From Stictocephala bisonia (lineage: Eukaryota; Arthropoda; Insecta; Hemiptera; Membracidae), in contig JAQJVL010000002.1 of NCBI GenBank assembly GCA_035578905.1, positions 8,742,717 to 8,806,716 on the forward strand: a stretch of DNA of 64,000 nt. Direction: 5' to 3'. The position numbers were made by a program, and so were the translations under genes. The notes under the pieces were generated by a model. The model was given only the letters and a program-made list of their open reading frames with translations, did not search any database and was not told the origin of the DNA. Positions 48,701 through 60,700 of this stretch are shown piece by piece (position 1 is the stretch's first letter; the number at the start of each line of letters is the position of its first letter).

Positions 48701-51700
48701 ATTTACAAAATTGCTCATTTATTAGCCACCTTGTCAGAGTATTGTAATCCAGCTACTTGGATGCTATGCGTTGTGGAGTGTGGAGGGGCTAGAAAATGTT
48801 CTAGTCCAAACATTATCTAAACGATTGCCACTGGCGTGGAAAGTCCACGCTGGATGATGGACAAAAAGTAAGCGTTTTCTTGTCAAAGTATCTGAATATC
48901 AGTCTCCAGTCAGCCGGAAAAGGCCAATAAATAGCACGTAGCTGGAATTCCACAACGTCGGTTCAATCGTTGCCCTGGCTAATGGTCTATTAATAAATTG
49001 GCCATTCCAACGATCGGTCGATATTATTCATTCATCTTTACTCAGTACACTGATTCGCAAACAATAATCACCAATATTTTCACAATTGATGTTTTAATGA
49101 TAAATAAACAATAAGTAAATAAATTAATTCAAATGCCTATTTATTTCATAAGCCTACATATCCTATAGACAGTTAGTTTATCAATGCACATGCAAACATC
49201 AATCTACAAACAAAAATTTACTTTAATGGAATTCGGTGCCTCTACATATAAAAAAAGATTATTGTTTATTGCTTAAATCTTACAGAAACAATTTTACTTT
49301 GTTGTAATGCATTTCTGAATAAAAATATTTCTGTATTAAATGTAACTATACCATAATATATGTGGAAATGCTTCAGGAGGATCATGCGTTCAAGTGGTAT
49401 TTATTGTTCGTGTTGTCCACGTACAGTGGATTTGGACCACCCACCCACCCATACACGTACAGTGGTATTGGCCCACCCGCCCACCCATACACATACAGTG
49501 GATTTGGCCCACCCACCCACCCATACACGAACAGTGGTATTGACCCACCCACTCACCCATACACATATAGTGGTATTGACCCACCCGCCCGGCCATACAC
49601 GTACAGTGGCATTAACCCACCCACCCGCCAATACACGTACAGTGGCATTGACCCACCAACCCGCCCATACACGTACAGTGGTACTGACCCACCTGCCCAC
49701 CCATACACGTACAGTGGCATTGACATTGTATGGGACAAAGTGGTTTCCTCTTGTAAGGATCATTTCTTACAAGAGGGAAATGACAGTAGGTCTGCTGATG
49801 TCGAAATGTTCTAGGGTCGTGTTTACATATCGAGACATAGCAGCGAGACCGTCAAAATACAAGATGAGGCCAGTAAGGAGCAGTAGCCGCCTACCTGAGT
49901 CACAGCGTGCGCTCCACTCCTTCCATAACAAAGCAATACTGGTCGCCGCACATTGTAGCCCGCTATACATTGATTATTTCTTTTCTAGCTGAGAGAGCAG
50001 TCGGTTGCGCTAAAAGAGGCATTTTCGGGTGGCGACCGGCGCCGTAGTCTCCGCGCGCCTCGACGCGTCTTCCCGCCTGAGTATGTAACGGGTCCACCAA
50101 ATTGACAAAATAAATTAATTAATTCAAATAAATAATAAATTATTGTATTAAAGAAAAGGATATATTTAATTGGAATAAATAACGAAGGTTCAAATTATGT
50201 TAGAGAATTGTTGCAAGCCAGATAGGAAAGGAACAGAAAAATCTGTCCCAAACAAAATACAATCCTTCCTTTGTTACCAAGCCAGACATGGGTGGGCTTT
50301 TTCTAAGAAATTATCAGGAAACAGATGGTGACAGGTCTGAGTGTCACCAGTCGAAATGATAACCGTAAGAGGAAGGGATAGCTAGTCCCAAAATCTCTCG
50401 GCAGAGGCAGCACCTTATGGAGACAAATCATTTGAAATAACGTTAAATTGAAAAACCCAAGGAGCAAGGAGACACGCGATTGGCTGGCTGGAAAGTACAA
50501 GGAGCAAGGGGGTACGGGATAGGCTAACCAAAAATAGAGAGGGAGAGGACCACGAGGTCGACGGAGGGAAGTGAGGCGTTCGACTCTTTCACTTTCTTTG
50601 AAGTCTTAACAAGTGCAACAAGGTTGAGGTCCTCAGGACACCAACTTGTCCATAAATTATAAATAAATTTACATAAACTCATTGTTACATGTAATACAAA
50701 TTACAGATTTGTTTTTAAATTATTTATGTGCAGTTTAGAGTCAGTGCATAGATATGTATTAGATTAGATGTCTTCAGTAAATTCGACTTCAAAAATGCTA
50801 ATCCCTCAGATAAGTTTAATTCTAAGTATTTAGTAAAGAAGGATTAATAATGTTTTTTTTAGTAATTTGATCAAAGTCCAAATTTTATATTAAAATAACA
50901 TTGTCAGAAAACAAAGTAGAGTAAATTTTAAAATCAAATGTGAATAAATTAATGTAATAAAGTAAATTTTGTGCTTGTATTATATAGTCCCACCGATTTA
51001 CCCGTTTAAGACCCTGAGAAACAAAAAGAGATTTCATAAAAGAGTTTAAAGAAATTCAATTTATTAAATAGTTTAATTGAATAAATTAAGTAAAAGTAAT
51101 TAATGTAACGACCTCTATAAAGGCGGAACGTTACAGATTGGCGCCGACCACGTGGGACTGTATAGTACAAATTAAAATATTTTAGAAACATTTAAAGACA
51201 GAATTGATAATCTATGAATTTGTTTTGATAGCATTAATTTATTCAATTTTTAAAATTTTGAAATTATAAACTTAACACATTTAAAATTAGTGAACGATAA
51301 GTAGAAAATCATGTCAAATGTAGATGTAATTCAGAACTCGGAGCTTGACTCCGAGGACTCAGACACATCTTTGAGTGTCATAAGAGAAATAAATATAAAT
51401 AAAAATAAAACTGAAAACAATGGGCTAGGAGTAGATAGGGAGGATACACTGTCCAACATAATGGATATGTTGTTAAAAATAAATGTAAATGTAGAAAATC
51501 AAATTAAAGAAATAAACACAAATATGACTAAGATAATTGAGGAAAATAATAAGAAACTAGAAGCTAAACTAGAAGCTAAATTTGATAAGATCAGTGAAAA
51601 ATTAGACCAAACTGAGGTTAAGATTAATGAAATAAACAATAAACTAAAAGAAGTAAAAGTAGACGTTAATAAAGATTGTGAAGTAAAGGAGAATAGTGTT

Positions 51701-54700
51701 GTAAATGAAGTAGAGAATGAATATAGGCAACAACCTATAAAAATAAGTAATGCTGAGGATAGGCTACTGTCAAATAAAATAGGTTTGCTGTTAGAAATGA
51801 ATAATGACATAAATACCAAACTTGACAAGATTAATGGTAGACTGGGTGGAACAAACACTAAAATGAAAGATTTAAATGATAATAATATAAAGCTAAATGA
51901 AGAAACTAATATGAGAGTAGATTTAATCTGTAACGTTCCGCCTTTATAGAGGTCGTTACAAGTATAACGAGGCCATCCTAAGATACCTAAGAAAAAATAT
52001 CAAAAAACACCATCCTAAGATTCTAATATGGTAGGCGGGTGGGTCATAGCATAGCCTACCATATTAGAATCTTCCCTCACTAACAACGCACAGGATCAGA
52101 GTAAAAAAAAGTGTAGGATGTTCTTCTCGCATTACTTCTACTTTCTTTATCTCTAGGTGTTATTCCAGTCTTATAAGCTTACGTCCTCACACTTCCGGAA
52201 ATGTGAAGTGTGGAGGCCACATTTACTTTGGAGTCGTTATCAATTATCACGTTCATTTGTAAAGCGCTCCAAGATGACTGACGGGTTGTGAACTGAGTAA
52301 TGTCACAGAGAGGGAAGAAACAGAGGCCGTATCCAATAGTACGCTGAATGCGTTTCGAGTAGTTACTTCTCCAGTTTGCTGTGGGGATGACAGGCCTTCC
52401 CTTTATTTTATAACCTTAAATCCTCAATGATGAACGTTGTAATTGTTACTACAGATGTATAAAGACGAACTGAACGCTATTTATAACTTCTACTTAGGCA
52501 TTCAATGCTGCCTTATGAAAGCATCATATATTTCTCTCTTCTCTGTGATAACATCCATTTATATCCCCAACTCACGGTCAGCTGTCTAATCATATTTACA
52601 TCTGCCAACGTTGTTGATTAATGTCCATTATGCACATCGTACGTAAGCATGACTAACCCACCAGATTCCATCCTAGTATTATCCAGAAAATTGCACAAGA
52701 TAATATGGATATCTCGCCAAGCTTAAAGAATATTTCCTGGATTCAGCGGTTGTTTCACAAAAGGAATCCAATTTTGTGGATCATAAGTCGATATTATGAG
52801 TATTCTACTTCAGAATCGTCAATAATGACATTTAAAGTTTCACTGAAAAACATTACAGAAACATTCAAAATTTTTACAAAAATCATCTTATGGTCGCTTA
52901 GAACAGTTCTGACATATCAAATGTCTCTTTAAGGGTTTACAAAAAATCATGTTTTTGTGTGTTTTTTCGAGAAGCGAAACGGCCCCTCTGAAGGTAATTT
53001 TTATTGCTGCAGTGACTGATTTTAATTTAAGCTTCAAGGTGAGAAGTGAAGAAACAGCTTTACGGCGTTGTATGAACAGTGCTTTTCAAAAAGAAAAAGG
53101 TTTTGAGTTGGCTGTTTTTTTACATTTATTACAACAGTATTGCGAAGCTGTTATGCTACTGAAAATATCAAACTATTATTAACAAAAAAAACTATTTACA
53201 CTTTTAAATGATTTTAATTACCAGTTTTGATTGTTTAAAAAGATTTTAAAACTATATAGTCTGGCTATATTGTTTGTTTAAATTAGTTATACACAATAGA
53301 AGAGCTAAGGTAAACAATTGCATTGTAAATAAGTTATATTTTCAATTTAGGAAATAATTAACCTATCTTCCAATAAAAAAATTGTGTTGATAAAATAGTA
53401 GACTTATCACTCATTAGCAGATAGTGTGAGCTGGTTTTTACTGCAATCGTCTTTCTAACCAACAATCATCGCCTTATCTGCTGACTGATAACGTTATCAA
53501 TGTCGTCTCTGGTTTGTTTCGTTGACCTTCCAGTCCGTGATTATTGCTTACATTATCCCTGCGCCTAACCTTTTGTAGATAATGAATATTCCAAGTAATT
53601 TTTGAAGCAATTCTTGAACTATAATTTACTTATGAATGTCCCGTTTCGACTCGACGTGAGCGCGCTAAGTGGCATTTGAGTGTAGTTCTGCCGAGCGATG
53701 TTACCAAGAAAACTGCGTTTGTCATAAACACCTACCGACTTGTGGAGGCAGAAATCCACTTGAAAAAATAATAAAATGGAACAATAGGACCTTTTCCGTT
53801 AATTCACGACCACTGCCTTTTTATCGTAATTACGGTTAGGTTAGGTCAGATTAGGTTACGTTAGGTGGCTACTAAAGTTGGTCACAAACTGGTAAATACA
53901 ATGATTGACTTACCGCCGAATGCGCTTTCCGTGTGTCAGTTCTTGGAAAGCGATAAGATAAGGCCACCGATATCGGATTCCTAGCGGATAAGGAATACCA
54001 CAGTGGACGTAAAAATGATTGGGAAACAATTTTTAGACTAATGGAATATTTATCAAGCGGTAGTGAACTAACGGAAACAAAAATAAAAAAACAGTAGTGG
54101 TAGTGAATTAACGGAAAAGATCCGAACAATATTTAAATAATAAGATAAGAATGATCTTAATCGATACAAAACATGAAAAAAAATGAAAGACGATATAATC
54201 AATAAGAAAGTCCACGATATCAATATAAATTAACAATATCAAACAAAAAGTTAGGTTTGAAAACAGTTGCATTTAGAGAACTAAAGCATGGCAACAATGC
54301 AAGACGTAAAGTGTTGCTATAGTTGTAGCTGGCTTACATTGTCGTGCCATTGGTCGTAATATTCCCTAACTCCTGATAGTTACGGCAATCACTGTAAGAG
54401 CGCTCTGAAGTCAAGTGAGGACATTCAATAACTATATGCTACATATTATTTATTACAAGCAGATCATATTCGATTATGAATTAATCTTTAGCAAAATATA
54501 CTGTATTAGGCATATATTACTGACATTCCGACGTGTGTTAATTGAAAACAATTCTAAGGTTTGATGCTTGCCTTCTAACATTTTATTAACAGACTATTAC
54601 ATTTTTGTATTAATTTAAGACCTACATTATTTCACAATGTTTTTCGTATTTATAAATCGTACTTAAAAATTATATTTTTTTGTACGGAAGAAAGTGATTA

Positions 54701-57700
54701 CAGAGTGAAGTACCGTACCGTAATCAAAATTCCAAATTAGTAAACGCGTGCTAAAATGTAAATGTAGCATGTACTTACAAAATTCCAATAACGTTTAAAT
54801 CGCCAATTAAACACTTTTCAATACTCGTATAGATTATTTTGTGTCATTCGTGAACTCAAAAGCAATCATTATAAAAATTCAGAATTAGAATTGAAAATTG
54901 TTAAGTCTTGTTTTCATAAATTATAACTTAGGTATACATAATCGTAAAAATATTAATTGTTTGAAATAAATACTCTTTATTCCCAAGTGTAACATACCAA
55001 ATATTGACATTTATATAAGAAACTAAAAAGAATGTAATAAAAACTGCAACATACTTATACATTTTACCCATAATCATGTTGAATCAGTTAATCCTGAATG
55101 AATGCTATTTCCAGGACGCCTCTGTCTTATGACTAAAAGTGATTGATGGAAAATTGTTTAACCCTCCATCAGATCTTCTCTTTCAAAACATAAAATGAAG
55201 CATTCTATAAGTTTTATATTATTGATGCTAAAACAAGCATAGATTGTCAATAATTTGACCGTTTCATAATTCTTTTAGTTCAACTGATTTTATTAATTAC
55301 GTATAACTGCAGACTTTCCGAATAGTTATAGTTTTGTAGACTGTCGTTGTTATGAATGACGAGTGTTGTAAGGTATCGTTGTTGTGAATGACGAGTGTTG
55401 TAAGGTATTGTTGTGAATGACGAGCGTTGTAAGGTATCGTTGTTGTGAATGACGAGTGTTGTAAGGTATCTTTGTTGTGAATGAAAAGTGTTGTAAGGTG
55501 CCGTTGCTATGGATGGCGGGTGTTGTAAGGTATTGTTGTTGTGAATGACGAGTGTTGTAAGGTATCCTTGTTATGAATGGTGAGTGTTGCGGGGAAGGTA
55601 TTGTTGTTGTGAACGACGAGTGTTGAAAGGTATAGTTGTTATGAATTGTGAGTGTTGTAAGGTATTGTTGTTGTTGATGGCGAGCGTTGTAAGGTATCGT
55701 TGTTGTGAATGACGAGTGTTGTAAGGTATCCTTGTTATGAATGGTGAGTGTTGTAAGGTATTGTTGTTGGAAGGTATAGTTGTTATGAATTGTGAGTGTT
55801 GTAAGGTATTGTTGTTGTGGATGGCGGGTGTTGTAAGGTATCGTTGTTATGAATTATGAGTGTTGTAAGGAATTGTTGTTGTGAATGACGAGTGTTGTAA
55901 CGAATTAATGTTGCAATTGACTAGTGCTGTTGGATATTTTGTTGCTAATAACAAGTGTTGTAGGGTATGTTGTTGTGAATGACGAGTGTTGTAACGAATT
56001 AATGTTGCATTTGACTAGTGCTGTTGGATATTTTGTTGCTAATAACAAGTGTTGTAGGGTATGTTGTTTTGAATGACGAGTGTTGTAACGAATTAATGTT
56101 GCAATTGACTAGTGCTGTTGGATATTTTGTTGCTAATAACAAGTGTTGTAGGGTATGTTGTTGATAATTACTAGTTTTGAAGGGTATTATTGTTGCGAAT
56201 GACGAGTGTTATAGGATATTGTTGTGAATGATGTTTGCTGTGGGGCATTGTTGCTTAGATCAACCACATCCACAGTAGCATTGAGGATTAGCAAATTATA
56301 ATAAATTGGTAGTAATTAGAATACAAAAGAAAGACCATTATTCAGCTCTGAAGTTGGCGTGGGCTCTAATTTGACAGGCCCTAAATCATTAGACACTGGT
56401 GATTAACACACACTGCGCCTACGTCACAGGTGAAGCCTTCACCAGGCTTACGTTTTAGGAAATAGTTCAATTTTTTACAATAGGTATTTTAATTATATCT
56501 ATCTAGTGGACATCACTAGAGAAGGGGGTAGTCAGGGCCCGGAAGTTGTCTAGGGTAGATGACTGAGAAGGCCTATAAGATGGATCGGATTCCACGTAAA
56601 GCTGTAGGTCCCTTAGGTGCCCGGGATATTGGGCTATTAAGAAATGGCTCTTTCTGAAGAACAGTCAACCTCAGTTAGTAGCATTGACTACACTCATTCA
56701 TGTACACTCACCACACTTGGGGTTGAGTTTTAGAGGGGACTTTACAGTCCTAACTTCACTTTTTTCATAAAGGTATTTTTCATTTCATTGCACACTCATT
56801 TACTAGGAATATTCAGAGCCTTAATGATGGATAATGAATGTTTCCTTCCTATTGAATTTAAGTTAGTAAACATTGCACACTACAATATGTTTTTCTTAAA
56901 AACGAGTTTACAAACAGTTAGTTTGCTGCAAGCTAGGTTCTATAAGAGGTTGCCTCATTCTCATATGGTCTATATCACAGAGCATAGAATAAGAACATCA
57001 CATAAGGTGAAAGTTTAGAAAAGTTTATTATTCAGTATGATTGTAATTGTAATAATCAACTAAGGATATTTTTTCAATAAATTTTAGTTTCACTATTTTA
57101 ATTTTTTAGTTTAATTTCACTAAATTTGATTTAAATTTAGTCGGCAATGGTGGCCCACTGCTGTAACCCAGCTACATGGGGACAAAGTGTTAGGGAGATT
57201 GTAGGCGATAGGTTGGATGCTCGGCCCTCTTAATTCCGACATGGCGTCCGCTTGATGGTTGCTATCGGCGTGGACACTACTAGAGAAGTCTGGGGTGTCC
57301 TTGTTGGATGGTAGTCATTGTGCGGATGTTGTGTGGGGGAGATAACTGAGTATCAGGCTTGTCAATTAGCTGAAAATCAGACCAGCACTACGTGGTTCGG
57401 ATTCCACGTAAAGCTGTAGGTCCCTTAGTTGCCCTGGCTGTTGGGCTAATAATAAATTGCCCTTTCTGAGGAACAGTTGAACTCAGTTAGTAACCAGACT
57501 ACACTTATCCACACTCATCCTACACTCAAATAAGCATTCATATTCGCCTTAAAACAGCAACAATGTTTTGTCGGCGTCTCATATGTAAGAATGTAAGAAT
57601 AAATTTAGCTCATTCTTTGGAACACCTGTCTGCTTCTTTACTTGTTTGACTCTTTGCATGATTTCACAACTGAAGTAAGCTTTTCATCATTATTACAGCT

Positions 57701-60700
57701 TCTTCTCGGACATTACTAGAATTTGATAGTTTTAAAGTAGGTAATCCAATTTCCTGTAATAAATAATCTTTATTCAGTGAGGTATTTCAAAAACAAGTTG
57801 TTATCTGCAGACAAAAGATCGTTTTGTGTGTGTTGTTGTTTGAAGATAAAATTGTAATACCTTATTACAGTAATTACTTAATTACCCACAACAGTTTCCA
57901 ATTCTTTCATTGGGTCTGTTTTGCACAGTGTCCTCTCCATCATCATCTTTCTTCCATTACTCTAGTCCAATCATCACCTCTTCTTTCCACTCCTTATCTG
58001 ACTCCCCTAATCCATCTATCTATCTCTAGGTCTTCCTCTTGGCCTATGCCCCTCCAGTCTTCTCTCAAAGATTTTTCTTGGCAATCTGTGCTCCACCAAC
58101 CTCTTGATATGTTCAAATCGTCTTAGTCTATTTCTCTCAGACCTCTCTAGGAGCAATTCTTCTCCCACTTCCTCTCTAATGATTTCATTTCTTATCCTGT
58201 ATCTTCTGCTCCTCAAAAACCTCATTTCAACAGCATTTACTTTACTTTTGTCCTTCCTTTACATTTCTCAAGTCTTTCATCCAAATGTTAACAAAAGTAC
58301 AAAATATTGTAGAGTTCTTTTTAGCATCTCAGTGGTACACATCTACTTCTCACCAGCACTCTCTGGTTGTCCTCTTTTGGAACCCGCTTGTCTTCTTCTC
58401 TCATTTACCTCCTTATCCAAACTCCCATCTTCCTGTATAAGACTTCCAAGAGCAATCTACCTTCTTCAATCCATCCTCTCCTATGGCCAGTTCTGCTTCC
58501 CCTCCCCCTCCATTCTTGTCATCCCCATACTCTTTCCATTGAAATTCATTTTGTAATAAGCACAATAACACATCAATTAAATGTTATTTGAACTGGAGTG
58601 TTTAATTACTTTAAAACTATCGATTCTTATTGAACTAAGAATTCGTAAGAACATCAGTTTACAATCATCTCACTAAAAGAGTTGAAGTATAACAGAATGA
58701 CTCTGCTATTCTCGTACGTTGTTCCTTTCTATTGCAATACTGAAACAAGCAGTTGGTGTGGTCATCCTTGCTTGAATCGCATTAAGAAATCCCATCACTA
58801 TTCTCGCCTCCGCAATTTGATTTCTTAATGGGACTGGCATTCTAGACTACAAAGCCACTAAATGTAAGGCTAATATAATATAAGAATACTGTAAGTAATA
58901 ATTGCATAATTATTTATTCTTAAGACACCGATTGTCAAGATATGGGTGAATATGGATTTCGAATGAATGTAATAAGTATTTATGAGCTAATGTTGTATTT
59001 GATACAAACTGAGGTGACTAACCCTTAGAAAAAGTAATTAATTGATAGCCTAATGACAAATGAACAGCTGGTGGCTATCAGCTCTATCAAAACTTTGTTT
59101 TAACTTTAATTGGAAAAGAAACAAGATCATTTAGCTTAATAAAATGGGCTATAACCAATTCTACTATTAACTAATATTATTTATATACTATTGTTTTTTT
59201 ATACACTGATGAATAAGAATAAATAAATAATTTTCTAGGATCAAGAGCAATATATTTCTTAGGACAATTCTTCTTGGAGGTAGCGGCTTGTCTAGTAGGG
59301 GTCAGGCACAGAGAAAAAAGAAGCAGATGTGGCTTCCTTATGGCTGCAGCAAACGCTTTAGTGGCAGTTATGTATAGATTACAATGAATGTGTATCTATA
59401 TACATGTGTAGTAATACCTACTATGTTTATCCGTTAGGATTTTGAGGGAATAAGGGAGGGACTGACAAGGTAATGGCCCTACGATTGGATGGCAAACTGA
59501 AGAAATAACTACGAGACACATTCAGTGCACTATTGGATGCAACCTCTTTTTATTTCTTCTCTGTGCAGCAATCAAGTTGGATTGAAAAGTGGTTGTATTT
59601 TCAGTTTTTAGTTTAGAACACCTTGTAATAAGAGATCTAATTTATTGTTTCAGACAGTTCTGTTCTTGGTGGGAAATGAAAAACTGTTCCAGCTGTTACT
59701 GTACTCGCCAGACCAACATCATCAGTTATGGCGCTTCCTATCATACACTCTTCTACATTTAGACGCCACACATTTACTTATCAACCTTGTAGTACAAACA
59801 ATTCTGGCTGTGCCATTGGAGGCTGAGCAAGGAGCTCTTCGCACTGGCGTTGTATATACACTGGGAGGTCTAGCAGGTAAAATTGTCTTATATGTGATAG
59901 GGATTTGTGAACATTTCTGAAACACACATTCACTGTTAACATAAGAAAATAAATGTAATAACTATCATGAACATTACTGAGGTTTGAGTTATCAAAATGA
60001 AATGAACCTTAATTTTATGGCAACTTATCTAAAATGTTTTATTACATGGGGATACTCCTGCACGCTTTGCGTGCCAACCCCATCCCTTTAAATTGCTGAC
60101 AGTTTATTTCTTTTAAAATATAATGTCTTATTAATTTTTGTTGAAAACATTACAGATTTGGCGTTCTCAATTGGTTTTCAATTAATAGAAAATTATAAGT
60201 TATGATTAAATATTTTAATTACAGAAGACTCTCAACCGGCCACCTCGGGTTGAGATTTGACCGGTTAAGCCGAAGCACTCAAAACCACTTTATATTACAG
60301 TTCATCTAAATCAATTAATTTCTAAATCAATATGCTAAAACAAGAGTTTATCTCAAAAATCCATTTTTTATCTTGGATAATTCAAATTTTCCAATGCTAT
60401 TACTTATGAAACTATTACATACTGCAGGTTCCCTGGGCACATCGGTACTGGACCCAGAGCTCTCCATGGTGGGCGCCTCGGCCGGAGTCTACGCCTTGTT
60501 GCTGGCTCATCTTCCTAACATCCTTTATGTGAGTGTTCACCTTGCTTACTTATGATGTAAGTTACAAATTGGTTTATCCTATTCACCTTAAAATGAAGAT
60601 TATTTTGAATTAACGATGTTTTTTTCTTCTTAGTATTGGACCTCAGTATAACAAACTGACTTTATTCAGCATTGTTCTGCAGAATAAAATTGATATCTGA

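Noticed and set aside
49360..49992. 210-codon Thr/His/Pro-rich open frame
   Set aside because: It reads through the 36-bp minisatellite; the opposite strand and another frame are equally open.
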